Part shown: positions 24,673 to 38,016 of the stretch, one piece after another
Layout: every line of letters begins with the position of its first letter
Position numbering within the stretch: the stretch's first letter is position 1
From: Flaveria trinervia
Lineage: Eukaryota > Streptophyta > Magnoliopsida > Asterales > Asteraceae
Length of the DNA stretch: 64,000 nucleotides
Direction of reading: 5' to 3'
Assembly (NCBI GenBank): GCA_025506515.1
Contig: CM046452.1
Span: 99,852,311 to 99,916,310 of the forward strand
The notes under the pieces: model-generated
What the model saw: only the letters and a program-made list of their open reading frames with translations
Database searches by the model: none
What the model was told of the DNA's origin: nothing
Position numbers and translations under genes: made by a program

Positions 24673-25261
24673 TTTGACATCAAGTAACTAACCTTCAAGA
24701 TGATGACTTGAGGCAGATTTATTTTTTTTTATTTCTCAAAAAATTAGTTTAGGATTAAGGTGAGATTCTTATTGTTTTTTTCTCATGTAATGTGATCATG
24801 ATTTTTTATTTAAAATTTTGGTTATTTTTGTAGTAAAATCATCTTGTTCTATCTGGTAGCAAATTGATTTTAATAGTTTGACCATCCTGGAATTTTCTTT
24901 TGTAAATACTGTACTTTCACACTATAGGTTTTCATGATGAACATGAGACTTTTTAGATTTTTAAATAACGAAACTAGACAAACACAATTATAATCAAGGA
25001 TTCAAAGTGAGGCCGGAAGAGAACTTGAGGTTATTAATCATGATTTTGAATCTGAACATAATTCAGCCAACAAAAATATCTAATTTATAGTAATCTTTTA
25101 GAACAAATTTGTTATGAACCAAATTACCCTCAGATATCACCATTGATATGATCATTACAAAATACTTCAGCTAAAAATGATCACCTGGATATACACTTGA
25201 CCCACAAAAACAACTGAAAGGCAATGCTAAACAAAAATCTACCGAACCAATATTGATACAT
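24673..25261. other. spacer between convergent eIF3i and nucleoplasmin-like genes
   Basis: 3' untranslated regions of both genes. Nothing else seen. Confidence 0.6.
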
Positions 25262-27059
25262 TTACAACCCTATTATCTTCATAAACTTCAATCTGCTTTT
25301 CTTCCCACCATTTTTACTTTGAGTTTTCTTCTTCCTCTCCTTCAGATTCTCATGGTTTCCTTCATGAGCACCAGAACTCCTGTTAAAATTTGAAACGTTA
25401 TTGGTTTGCAAAGTTCTTTTACATACATGATTGCATGAACCATCCTACACGATACAGATTACCATTTATCATCACCATATTCACTAGCTGCAGCTGCACA
25501 TGTACTCTCTTTCCATTTCCATTTCCTTTTCCTATTCCTCTTCATCTTCTTCTTTTCAGTAGCAGATCTACTTCATTCAAAAACAGAAATATAATACAAT
25601 TACAAACAAATATGTAAATAAATAGTAATATGCATTGGCCACACTAAGAGATTTTAGCTTCTAGCCTTCTAAATACTTGAACCGAAAAAGAAGATACCTT
25701 TTCTTTTCAAGAAGTCTACCAAACACAGAATGTGTTTTCACAGCAATGGGTTTCTCTTGATCTTCATTGTTAGAACCTTTGTTGCCATCCTTTCTGATCA
25801 CATGATTCAAATCAAATCATATGTTCAAGTATATACATTTGAGCCTCATAATGAGCCATTATCAAGAACAGAAGTACAGCTTGACGCAATGTGAAAGCAT
25901 ACATTGTTTTCTGGTCAAGAGTTATAGTGTTTCCTTCTATGTTTTTGTCTCTAGAGCATTTTACCAGACATTTCCCACCTTTAATGTGTTTATCGTAACC
26001 TTCAATGCCTGTGTTTTGAGCATCGATTGATTCTTTAACCGGATCTGATAAAGTTGGAACACAAAATGTGAAATGTAAATACATAAGGACATGAAACTGA
26101 AAAGAAAATTAGATGTTTGGTTCTCAGTCAAAATATCTTGATAAACTAAATGTCAAGGCAAAAAGACTACTAGCATGAAAAAGATTACTAGCAATTAATA
26201 TAAACCAGAATAACATTCAGACAAACAATATGTAGATGTCACAATTTCTTTGTTGATTAAAGAACATACCTGTTTTACTAGAATCAAGTTCACCCTTGTG
26301 CAAATCATGATCACTATAATCAGCATTCTCCATGGTTGTTTTTTCTTGCTTCTTATGATCACTAACAATTTAATCAATGAGCTGACTCTTACATGACAAA
26401 CATCAACACAAACCAATCACTCTATAAAAGGTTGATTCATGTTCTCAGAAAACTCACATAGAACACTGATGAGCAGCGGGATCAAGAGCGACTAAATAAC
26501 CTGCAAGATACACTCCTCGTGGGCCCATGACCGAGAAAACAACATCACGGCATTCCTCAAACTCAAGCTCTAGTTGACAACAAGTCAACTCTTTCACTGA
26601 CAATGAACAAATAGCTATTGCAGGTTTATCTCCTACTGAACATCTTACTATACTCCTTGCTGGTGAATTACGTGTAGCATCTCCAAGTGTAGCCTGTTGG
26701 CAGCAAATTATTCACAATCAACCCATTCAAATTTCACAGATAACGAAAAAAAATAACCAAGTCCCAAATTTATATATGATCATATGACATTTCAAACAAA
26801 TGACTTAAGAATCTTAAGCCCATCTTGTACAAAATCATCCAAAACCCATGAGGGTTGATCGTACCTGAGTAATGCGAAGTTTTTTGGAAACAGCGTCATC
26901 ATCATGGTGCAGAGTGTAAGGTTCATTGGGCTTTAAATAAACCCCTGTTGGATCAAGAATTCGAGATTGTCAGAAGAAACAGCAATACGTAAACGTTTAC
27001 TGAAATTTAAACAAGATGGAAATCAATAACGATGAAGATCACGTACCCCAGAACGCCAT
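25262..27059 (-). CDS. nucleoplasmin-like protein, FKBP43/53 N-terminal half without FKBP domain
   Basis: Model on the reverse strand: exons 27047-27059 (13 nt), 26865-26944, 26458-26693, 26270-26361, 25965-26044, 25698-25789, 25262-25379; frame holds, about 236 residues. It begins MAFWGVYLKPNEPYTLHH and continues with LRITQATLGD, VRCSVGDKPAIAICSL, LELEFEECRDVVFSVMGPRG and YLAGYLVALDP, the nucleoplasmin-like fold of plant nuclear FKBPs (FKBP43, FKBP53), distinct from the related HD2 deacetylases (MEFWGVEV). The remainder is acidic then Lys-rich (ERKKKTQSKNGGKKSRLK), a likely nuclear localisation signal. There is no C-terminal FKBP isomerase domain before the stop, and none to the left. The acceptor of the sixth exon is uncertain (25789 or 25793), and another Lys-rich exon may lie near 25500-25565. 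Role inferred: histone-binding nuclear protein. Confidence 0.75.
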
Positions 27060-28781
27060 TGGATTAATAGTGATCGGAACACAGTTTGAATGTGGAATCA
27101 GTTTTGGCCTTTGGGGTGACTTTGAAATAAGTGGTATTTTGGCGGGAAAGAAATTGAAAGGTTGGATAATGAAGATACCCTAGAGTCCACATTACTCTGA
27201 ACAAAATTCGAGTTAAGCAGTAAGTTTTTTTGGCCATGTATGTCATTACTTTGAAAAATATCTTTTCATTTTTTGGAAAGATGAAAAGATAAAAATACCT
27301 CTTCAAAAGTTATCAAAAATAAAAATTTTAACCGGGTATTTTTCTATTTTCATCCATTCAGAAACTCAAAAATTGTTTTTAAAAACAATGTCAAACATAC
27401 ACTTTAACAATGAGTTTTCTTCTTTCTTCCTGACAGGGTTAGGAGTACGGTACTGATTGGAAAACGAATAAATTTGCCCGATTAAGATAACACATATTTT
27501 TCGAATCAGAGTCGTATTTTACGTTTAAAAAAATATGTTGAATCTATTTGGAACTTCGCAAATCGCAAGCAACCAAATAAAAGATAGTACGGATTAATGA
27601 GTTTCATTTTGTTTTTCTTTATCTTGAATTGAGAGGGATGCCTTTTTTGTTGTCCCATGAGAATATGATCTTTTACTTCTTAGTGTCATAATCATTAAAT
27701 TTCTAGCTGTTATGTCTTTTTCATTGATTGTAAAGTGATATATTAACGCCATATTATATATTTTTTAGTTTCATCATTTTTAATTTATTTTACAAGATTT
27801 CGTCTAAATTTTATGTGTTACCTTGTTTTCTCTATTTGGTATCGTCACAATAACAACAACGAGCCGGTGGTGCCTAATGATTTTTCACCTGGGACCGGAG
27901 GGCGGTGTTTCCATCCGGGGCCGAGACTCCCACATCTTTCTGGTCACGATACGCACTCTCCTTATAGAGTAAATACTATTTTCATCAATATGATTTGTAG
28001 AAAGTAACCATTTTCATTTCTAATATTAAAATTAATCATTTCAATCACATAATTTCCATTAAGTAACATTTTATATTCACTTTGTCATCTCATCCATAAA
28101 TTTTCACTAAAAGGCATCTACGTGCTCCTCACATAAGAGACATTTATTCAATTTTAGTTAGAAAAAAATCATTTTTGCCTTTAGCGGTTGTGCAATCTAT
28201 ATAGCTCCAAGCATTGATCGCAACGTTACAAGCTTTGTTCAATCGACACCCTCGATCGGCTTCAACTGACACCCTCGATCGGCTTCTACCAACTTTCGCC
28301 TCAGGCCTTAAAACTGTTTTATTCGATCGACACTAACCTGCAAATAGACTTCAATCTCACACCTACAATGTACTTTGATCAATACCAACCCATAAGGAAC
28401 GACTTTAATCTACCTCACACTTGTAATCTACTTCGGTCGCCATGGTTGTTTATTGTGGTATAGTCAAAACAAGATAGCACAATCCATAAATGGGGCTAAA
28501 GGCAAAAAGTTTTTTTTTAAAGTTAAATCGACTAAAATGCTTATTATGTGATGAGTATATGATGGGTTTTAATTGCTTTTTAGATAGGGTTAACAGATGT
28601 GAAACGTTACTTGACGAAAACTATGTGATTAAACTATTTTAAATCTTTTTTATTAAAACCGGTTACCTTGTGCTAACCGTCATTAGTAGTAGTTTAGTCT
28701 TTATAATATTTAGTTTCATTCGATTTCACTTCATTTACTCTTTTTTATTATCCGTTTTTAGTATGTTATTTTATTATTATA
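27060..28781. other. intergenic
   Basis: Promoter of the nucleoplasmin-like gene and AT-rich spacer. A GC-rich 120-base island at 27840-27965 is unexplained. At 28245-28290 a 23-base unit beginning gacaccctcgatcggcttc is repeated twice in tandem. No gene recognised. Confidence 0.5.
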
Positions 28782-29251
28782 CTAGCTTTAGTAAACCCGT
28801 GTATTACACGAGTTGAATAAATAAAATATTGATATAATAAATTTATTAATTATAAAATGATATTTTAAGATATGATGTGACTGAAATTACGTATCAGAAA
28901 TGACTATAAATAATAGAACAATTATATCAATTTTTTAATTTTTTTTTAAAATAAACATTTTAATTTTAAACAAACTGTATAAAATGTTATTTTAAAAAAA
29001 TTTCTTATTACAACTCCCAAATTTGATTTTTTTAAAAAATTGACTTATTAAAACTATCAATTTATTTAGAAATAACCTTAATAAATAAATTTTTTTCTTA
29101 ATTTATTATATATTAAAATATATTAAAATAATTTTATTAGTAATTAAGGTAATTATTTAATAGGAGAGAGAGGCGAGGAAAAATTGATAAAAATGATTGT
29201 GGTACTGACACGTGACACCCTTATTTATCCTTTTATTAGAGTAGTATAAGA
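28782..29251 (-). mobile_element. non-autonomous Helitron, copy A
   Basis: 470 bp. Read on the reverse strand it starts A|TCTTATACTACTC at 29251 and ends with a hairpin (AAC.CGTGT/ACACG.GTT with a 3-base loop), a short spacer and CTAG|T at 28782. Terminal TC, hairpin, CTRR and A/T insertion site are all those of Helitrons. The interior is AT-rich and non-coding. A diverged relative of the whole element lies at 62019-62418. Confidence 0.8.
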
Positions 29252-30596
29252 TAATATATACACTAAACACCGAGTTGTTCCTCAAGTTCACAACCGGTTG
29301 ATGGTCAAGTTTTTTTTTCAATTTATTTAAAAATATAGCTTAAATCTTCTTCAACATTATTACAATATATTAAGTTATTATATACATTTTTTCTTAGCCT
29401 TTTTTCCGTGTATATATTGATTTAGTACAAGTATTTATTAAAAACTAAATTGTATGAAAAAACATTTTTTTTAATATAAGAAAATTAAAACTAAATATAT
29501 ATACTTTTTATTAAAAGTAGACAATTTTGAGTTTACGTAACAAAATTCAACTGGTTAAACAAAATGGTCATCCAAATTTCGCTTTTTAGCTCCAAATCAC
29601 ACCATTTTTGCTTTACGGTTGACGTGCCATTTTCTGATTGCTGCTCTCATTAACAATATTTTTTTGGCGTTAAGGCTAAAATCATTACATTTTCGTATTA
29701 AATATTTTATTTGTTTATACTATCATCTAATCATTTGTAACACTCAAATGATCATACTTTTGAAAATTGATAAAATGAATATTTAAATAAAAGATTACTA
29801 CAGTGACCATTTTTATGAGTTGATATTATAAAATATTCATTACCTAAAAAATGTCATCTTTATTTGCAAAATATGTTTATTTAGGTTAATCGATACTGTT
29901 ATTATTCAATTCCTATATTACCGTAGAAATTAAATTAGTTAGGTCGATCGCATATTAGCAAATGCATAATACTATTTGGAAGTAATGATGTGATTTAAGC
30001 TTTGATCACGGCTGTGATGGGGCCAAAAGCTCCAAGATTAGTCATTAGAAGCAATTTGGGTCAAAGTCCATGCTTAGGGGACTGCAATCATCATTACCAA
30101 TTCCCAAAAGATAAAGCATATATTATTTAAGTTATTCGTAATATGCAGATTCTGATGTTAAATGATGTACGTTCCGATGAAATGTCGTGAGTTTATATAT
30201 TGTAGAGTTGTATATGTGATGATTTTAAGAATATAGAAGGTCTAGAGTGGCAACAACGGCAATGTAGTTGTTTTATGACTTTAAGATCATGATTTGAGTC
30301 GTGGGAAACTGTCATTTATATAAAGTGTATGATAAGACTACATATATTTATTTGTGTCATATTCAGACCTTGTGCAAAACATGACCTAATTCAAATACCC
30401 CGTATGTCCTTTTTAGTATAGTAGTTTTAGAGTAAAAGTTTGTTTGCTGGTAAAAATAAAGATATTCAAGCCATGACTTCTATAACTTAACACTTGTATT
30501 CATCACCTTCTTTTTGAGGCGGCAATTACTTAATTTTGATACAACAAACACACATGACACATATTACTATGCATGGTGAAATTCTAAATCTATAAC
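29252..30596. other. intergenic
   Basis: AT-rich spacer and the 3' flank of the GH9 gene. No gene recognised. Confidence 0.5.
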
Positions 30597-32822
30597 CTAA
30601 GCACTTTTTCTCCCAGATAAGTATGCTAAGGGCCCAACTATGGCTGCATTGATGTATGTAGCAGGTTCCGAGTGACTGTAATCGGTCCGCTCATCGGGGA
30701 AGAAGTCATTGTTGTTTGGACCACCAACGATCGCCCCGACTAGTATATTCGGGTTCGGGTTAGAAGTATAATAGAACTGTTGAAAACCTCCATCACATCC
30801 AAATGATTGTGGGTGAGTTGTTTTTGAGGGTAATGAGGACCCTCTATGATGAATTCTTCTAGGGAAGTTTGTGCCATATCCTACCATATAGACATCTTCA
30901 TTGGGTTATCTCCTAATATATAATCCACCTGCAAAAACACATACAAAGTATTAAATCTTTTATAGTTTTCCCTCCCAAATTTTTTAAAAAAGAACAAAAT
31001 TACAAAAAGTACCTGTTTTCTTGCAAGATTGATTAGGGTATTTGGGGTGACTAATATGTTGCCACAATTGAATGTGGTTTTGGCTGATTTCATGTATTTG
31101 GCATAGGTGGTGAGCAAATTGGTTATGGATGTCACATATTGCAGATTATTATCAGGTAGTTTGAACATTAGACCCCCTGTCACAACATAAATAGGCAAAT
31201 CTTGAGATGAGAACATAGAAAAACACTAACATCACTCATTTCTTTAGTGTGTTATACCTCAGTCTGATTAAAACAATTTTAGGCATATAGTCATGAGATA
31301 CGTGAATCTTAGATTGCATATCTACCGGCACTTGTTTAAACCCTTAGATATTTTCATTTTGTACATGAATGATAAAACAAATCTACATGTGATATAGTGT
31401 CCTGTATCATATCAGTTTAAGTCTAGCATTATGTTGAACAAATTGTACCTTTAGTATATTGTGTGGTGGAATAAGGGGAATTGGGTAGAATTTTGCACAT
31501 GAAGTCTTGAGCTTGTTGGTTGTATTGCTCATATGACTTATCTTTTGCCACCAAACTCCACTGGTAGATATAATAAACCCATGAATATCAAGAACACATG
31601 AATCAAAAACTCAAAATTACCACAAATCTTCAAACAATTATAACTTACCCTTGATAGGAGAACTCGGGCACCTGCAAGTTTGTTGTCCCAACTGAATATA
31701 TCAGTTGAATCTTGAGCACCTAACGAATCGATAAATTTGCGGTAGGATACATCTTTTGTGGCCCTTAACAACCATGCAGCTCCCCACAGCAATTCATCCT
31801 GATAAAAACAACAATCTTTACAGATTGTATGCTGATTGTGTGTTATCGAAATCGAAATTTGTGAATAAAATGTTACATTACCTTATATCCGGAATAAGAA
31901 CAATAAAATGGACAAACAGCTGACCCAAGCGAATCGCTGTACGAACCGCGGTACTGTGCAGCAAACTGGAACACAGACTTTGCTGTTCTTAGCAACAAGC
32001 TAGCGTATTTACGGTCTGCTGTTCGAAACACCAACGAAGCGGCAGCCAAAGCGGCTGCTGTTTCGGCTGCAACGTCGGACCCTGGTTTGGTTCGGGACAC
32101 AGCATAGACGGTTCGAACGGTGTCCATGTCCTCTGGTCTCTCCCAACACTTGTGGTCTACATTAGGGTCTCCAACACCCACGTAAAGTACACCTGGGGTT
32201 GCTGTAGCACACTTGATAAGGTAGTCAGTCGCCCACCTGATCGCCACTCTAACGGCATTTAGTTGTGAGCCCAACGGCTTCGAGTTTTCCAATGCACTCC
32301 ATGACAACATAGTAGTTGTGTACGCCATTGGGAAGTTGAATTTCACATTGTCACCTGCATCATAGTACCCTCCAACCAAATTCACCTGCAAATATTAAAA
32401 TATTACACACAGATATACTGAAAGTGACGGAATCAAAAATTATTAACGATGGTTAATCATAAGTTAAAAATAAAAGGTAAGTGTCAGACTCATGTTTTTT
32501 ATAATAAAAAACTCTAGATTTTGTAACAAATATGCGACGGATGTGAGTGAACCCTTTTTAGTTTCGCCCATGTAAAATGTCAGAGTTTTGTGTTTTGTGT
32601 GCATACACGTGCTTGGGAACCATCGGCGAGGCCAGAAAAGGACCGCCAGCGTAGCGCCTGTGCTTGGGACACGGGTAGTCTTCCGGACCGTTGACCTTGG
32701 AAGAATAATATGGATTTCGCAAGGGCATCCTTGTAATTTTGGCTTGCTTGAATAGCATTAGTATAGAGCAAGAATGCCAAGAAGAAGCCATAGAAGAAGG
32801 AAGGTCCCTTTTGGGAATCCAT
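30597..32822 (-). CDS. GH9 class B endo-beta-1,4-glucanase, frameshifted in last exon
   Basis: Six exons on the reverse strand: 32607-32822, 31882-32385, 31649-31798, 31449-31560, 31013-31176, 30597-30928. A signal peptide (about 1-26) precedes the catalytic domain: QRSGRLP, the GH9 motif GGYYDAGDNVKF (catalytic Asp region), ETAAALAAASLVF, and FNCGNILVTPNTLINLARKQ. In the last exon one base is missing between 30890 and 30891 inside the conserved VDYILGDNPMKMS.MVGYG; the frame then reads IW and stops at 30881-30883 after 397 residues. The rest, in the next frame, is intact: HHRGSS and FFPDERTDYSHSEPATYINA with the catalytic acid Glu, to the stop at 30597; undisturbed length would be about 492. 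Splice sites are normal. This is either a recent pseudogene or a sequencing error. Such enzymes cut cell-wall glucans. Closest recalled relative: Arabidopsis At1g71380 (GH9B3). Confidence 0.88.
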
Positions 32823-33340
32823 ATTATTAGTTTTAGTGTAATTAAGAAGGTTAGTGTGATTGTTGTATGAATAATGGTGAAGTCTTTTTATAGGGGTGTT
32901 ACCTCTTTAATAACTATTTAGTGTTACGTAAATTATGGCTTTTCTTGTAAAGCTTTCTTTTGTTTATTATTGTCCAAGTAATGTTTACTATTTTTATTAG
33001 TATCACAAATTAGGGTTTATATTGCTTTCCCCTAAAGGACTAAATATTACAGTCTCTTGAAAACAGTTATATAGTTGTTATATCATTTTGGTCAAATGAA
33101 TAAGGCGGCTTTTTCCTAAAATTATGTTTAATACATTAGTTATCTATAGAAAAATATCCAATCTGACGCTCATATCATTGTTAATTTTATATGATTCTAC
33201 CGGACCTTTTATTAAATTATTTGTGTAAATGTGTAATGGGTAAACTATAAATGAAAATAAGTCAGTATAACATAAAATAAAAAGTTTTGTTAATTTTTGT
33301 CTCATACATAACAATAAAAACGTATTTTATACTCGTCAGA

Positions 33341-33409
33341 TTCACAAGTTCTTCGTGGGTAAACAATACTCGTTTTCACAAGTTCTTCGTGGGCATAGCA
33401 ATACTCGTT
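33341..33409 (+). repeat. 34-bp tandem duplication
   Basis: The unit beginning ttcacaagttcttcgtggg and ending caatactcgtt occurs twice, at 33341-33374 and 33375-33409, with a few differences. Confidence 0.8.
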
Positions 33410-33736
33410 TATAATCTTATATGGTTAACATTTATCTATTGGGATTTCCATACCAAAATCTCAATCTTAAACCCCAATTTTTGAAAACTAGACCGATGAC
33501 TAAATCGGTTGCTTTAACGGTTTACATGTTGGACCGTCTCAAGAATTAGAAGGTGTTTATCTTAGTTTAATATTTCTTTTAAAAACAAGGAAATACTTCA
33601 TAGTAAATTTAATTTTAGTCCACTTCATCATATTTTTACCTAACATTTTTGAAAATAGTAGCCACTAGAAGTTTTTAATCTACAAATTAGTGCTAAAAGT
33701 GTTTTTAGTCTAAATATTTTCAAAATTACTAATATG

Positions 33737-33737
<1 letters not shown>

Positions 33738-33804
<67 letters not shown>
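33738..33804. repeat. (TA)n microsatellite
   Basis: Two long runs of alternating T and A separated by a single TT/AT slip; a simple repeat likely to vary in length. Confidence 0.9.
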
Positions 33805-33811
<7 letters not shown>

Positions 33812-36720
33812 CATTTTTTTTATCACCAACATCGATTTATTGAGTTGGTAAAACACAAATCTCTTGTGAAGAAGCTCACAGTAACCATCAGCAAAATTAA
33901 TTGAAATTTTCTCCTTTGAGTACTGGATGTACCCACATCACAGCTTAAGTTTCATTTGCAAAAGTTGAGTGTTGCACATGGGTCCAGAGTATAAACAAGG
34001 ACTCTCTCACCCCTCTACAAAAGAATGCCGAACCCTGCCCGCTCGGGAACCATCATTTCGTTCATAACCCGTTCATTCAATGAAACTAAACTGGTGCACC
34101 TGTTGGTTCGCGGTACAACCGTATGAACCCGCTAGCCTGGTCTAGATTTGACATAATTGTTATACCCAACCCGAAAACGAACTTAAAATGTCGTATACTA
34201 TCCCGTATTATTAATAATTTTAAGTTTATAACATCTTTAAAATGTTTATGAATGTTATTACAATTATATTATATATTGATATATTCGATTTCTACCCTGG
34301 TCAATAAGTATATGAACGATGTTGGGTGATTAGAAAAATACAATCTAATAATACCCAAATATTTATTGGTGCCGAATGTTTTAAGCTTCTTTCTATGATC
34401 CCTAGGAAACTCTAACATTTTATAGAAATACAACTCACATAGTTATATAACATACAACTAATTTGCACTAGTTCGTTATAGGCTACGTTCAAACCTTTAA
34501 ACTTAAGGGGTTTCTTCAACACTCTAAGTTCAGATACTTTACCATTAGACCCTACCCCCTTGGTGGATTGATTGGAATTAAACTAGCAACAAGATTTCTA
34601 GAATCACAATTCTCAGATGTGGAATCTCTGTTGATTGTCGATGATCAAACACAAGAAATACAATCTCAAATTAGATCAATTATGAACTACAACTATTGAT
34701 CATTATATTGTTGCATACAACGAATATAATCTCAAATTAGATACAAAAAGGTTGAAATATACAAACAAAAATTCTACTTACGGTACAACAAGAGATTGAT
34801 TGTTCTTCAGCAAAAGTCTGTGTATCAACAGCTACACAAAATATTTAGCATATTTGGCTGTCTAGCATAGATAATCTTCAAATGCAACAATTAGGTTCTT
34901 CAATAGACAAAAATCCGTACATGAGTAAATAGGGTTGTCTTTGAGTTTTCTCGAATAATTTTGGGCCATGAACAAGTAGAAAGAAAAATAAACCTCTATA
35001 AAATAAAGTCAATAACACGTATGTAAAAAGATATATAATCCGACGATAATTGTTATACCATAAACAAAAGTATTATAGCAAAATACTCCAATTTACTTAA
35101 ATCAATTCCGAGGCTTTCTATCATTTTTGGAATGAGTTTAGACTGTGTAGATGATAGCGGACTAAACTAATTAGAATATTAATAGAGTCTAAAATTTAAT
35201 ACGCTAAAATAATAACTGTTATTGGGTTTGTTAATGAGATATTGTATTTTTTTTGTGAAAATACATGCATATATAACATATTTTTTTTTTATTTTGTGAA
35301 CCCAAGGAGATCAGGCGTGTTATTGGGTTTTATTATTTATTAATTAGATAAGAGAATTATAATATTGTTTGGGTCAATAATTTTGATTTGATTTGCTTGT
35401 TTAATTAATATATTTTCTTTCCAGAGTTTCTTTAAACAATATATTAGTGGTTAGTTGTTAGTATCATTAAATTAATAATATTTTTTAATGTCAAAGTTAT
35501 CTTAAACCTCCAATAAAAACAAAAACTTTTAACTTTTTCTTGACGACTAGACCAAGAGAATATTATTGTTTTTAGTATATATAAAGAATTTAAGATCAAT
35601 ATAATGTATGATTTTTCGTTATTAATAAAGAGATTCATAATCTTGTGATTTGATTATATACATCACGGGTGTTCAAGTGTTTACAGTTCTTCAAAATAGT
35701 CAATAGATAAATAAATAAAATTAAAATATTAGTTAAGGAGCATTATATCATTTCATCCGGATAAAAGGCGGGTGTTTGCCGTTGGGTGATAACAAACAGC
35801 ATATTCATGCTTAAAAAGGGAGGCGCTAATGTCGCTGTTTAAAGTTAACTACCTAAGATGGCGCAAAGAAATCGGCGCCATACTCATTAGTTTTTATTTT
35901 TTATTTCACCACTATTTAATTTCAAATAATTAATTTTCTATTAATCTTAATTATCAATCATATTAAAAACCGTCTATAAAACCAGTTCAATTAGATATTT
36001 TTAAGATATCATTCATTTTGCTTTCTATGAGTTGTCAATTTAAGAATTTATGGTTTATTTTCATCTGATGTGTTTTTGCATGGTCAAACAACTCTTATAA
36101 GTAAAACTTTATTTTCCCTCTCAATCGATGTGAGACTTACAAATCTATTCGTTGTGTCCATTTAATCGCGTTGGTTAAAACTTTATGGAATAGATCTTTA
36201 CTCTCATTTAACTTATGTGATGATAAATTCAAACGATGCACACTTGGGCATATCATTGTTATAAAAATAAATATATATATGACGTGTAAATTAGGTTTAA
36301 GATTTAACTTTTCAAGCCTTAATCAAGCCTCCATTACTTCTTTCCCAAACTTTATGACCAAGTTTTTGATACTTCTTGTTTCACCTTTTTCTATGCCTCC
36401 TCAAAATCTCAACTATACCATACCAAACAATGCACATCTTTTCATGTATCATCAATGGCGAAGATGAATTGTCTTATAAAGGTTAATGGGCAATTATATT
36501 CTAAACAATAGTTTATAGCTTTTATCTTGCAACATCTTTATATCTAATCAAGTGTTTATTATTATGTTGTAACATAGACTACATAGTGTATGATTTTATA
36601 ACTAATTAGATTAGAGAATTAAAATTCAGATGTCTGTAGATCATATATAATTTACTACATCTTTATATCTAATCAATGTGTTTTCGAAATTCCAACACAA
36701 ATAAGGACAACAAATTTTAT

Positions 36721-36831
36721 CACCACATGTCATAGGAAAAGGTTTTGCGACTCGATACTTTGTGAAAGGGCTATTTGCAATCCATTTAAAACGGTTTTAT
36801 CCAATAAAAATAGGTCTTTTTTGTAGTAGTG
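36721..36831 (-). mobile_element. orphan CACTA terminus
   Basis: Read on the reverse strand the sequence starts CACTACTACAAAAAAGACC at 36831, a typical CACTA (En/Spm) end, followed by subterminal motif AAAACCGTTTT. No matching left end was found, so the extent is arbitrary and this is probably a relic. Confidence 0.5.
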
Positions 36832-37741
36832 ACTTCGGTTAGATTAAATACATTTCTTGTAAGACATATCAACTAATATATGAAAGTTATTTAACTAATG
36901 TTATTTCACTTCATATACCAAATTTCATTATAACACTGGTGAGAAGTGAAATGTATCGACAAAATGTCTTCAAATCAGAACTTGGGTAACAACGCTTTCG
37001 TGTAAGGTGTTTTTACGTCATTGATATAACATTAATTTGATCTATCGAAAATGCAAGAAATGAAGATTTTGCTTGCACGTTTGTAGAAGGTTACAATACC
37101 AAAGAAAACGTGAAAGTGAAAAGATTGTTAGTTACTTGTATGTAGTCCAATCAATTCATTGAGATGGTTGCTTAGATTGTGAATTAAACCTTAATCACTT
37201 GTACGATCTTATCTCAAATATCTTCATAGATCTACATTGACTTAGTTTATATCATTCATGTATTTAGACTCAAATAACTTATCTTATGAGACCGGATATA
37301 TTTTTCAATATCTTCATTTACTTACTTTGTATTTATTTTTTGTCATTGTTTTTCTTCAACAAACAAATATATTTTATAATTCAATAAAGGTGACAATTTA
37401 TACAAAATTAAATTAGCGATCTAAGCTTTAGCTAGTTGATTTCATGATTCGCATTGGTTTGGTCTTCCCTTTATATCAATTTACAACGAGTGTGCACAAA
37501 CTCTCTTATGATTGATAATTTGAGGTTTTAAATAGTTGTAGTAAATACAATTTTACCTCTATTTAGTGTGATTGGAGCCACAAATGAATTAGTTCGTTAT
37601 TGGCTTAAAAATAAGCACGTTTTAAGGCGGTGTATTTGTTTCGTATGGGTAATCAAATATTCAAATTCCTAACACATAATATGCCTATAAGTCTATAACA
37701 TCTAATTTGGTTTTGTTTAGGAAGTAAAGACTTTTAAGAAA
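36832..37741. other. intergenic
   Basis: AT-rich spacer between two CACTA-like ends; nothing recognised. Confidence 0.45.
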
Positions 37742-38016
37742 CACTACAACACAAATAGCTTTCACTTAGTGACAAATCTCTGAGAAGACCACTCGATAGA
37801 AGTGGAAACCATAAGTAATATGCCTATAAAGGGTGGTGTGAGAAAGGATTTTACGTAATGTATTTAGTGACGAATCACCGACAAAATTATTTGATGGATC
37901 ACCAGTGAGATTATCATCGACGAATCCCTTCTTACCACAATGTCTTGTGCCTCCTAATCTCTTTACACCCTCAAATTTTGTAACAAGACGGCAATTTACA
38001 AGCATTAAGTTAATGA
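37742..38016 (+). mobile_element. second CACTA-like terminus
   Basis: CACTACAACACAAATAGC begins at 37742 and is followed by repeated subterminal motifs related to 'tagtgacaaatctctga' and 'tagtgacgaatcaccgac', as in CACTA elements. The opposite end was not identified; similar motifs around 39480-39680 may belong to it. Confidence 0.45.

Larger units (their letters stand above)
32823..36700. other. intergenic, AT-rich and repeat-bearing
   Basis: GH9 promoter followed by AT-rich spacer with a (TA)n tract and a small tandem duplication (listed separately). A short GC-richer piece at 35750-35890 may be a transposon scrap. No gene recognised. Confidence 0.5.
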
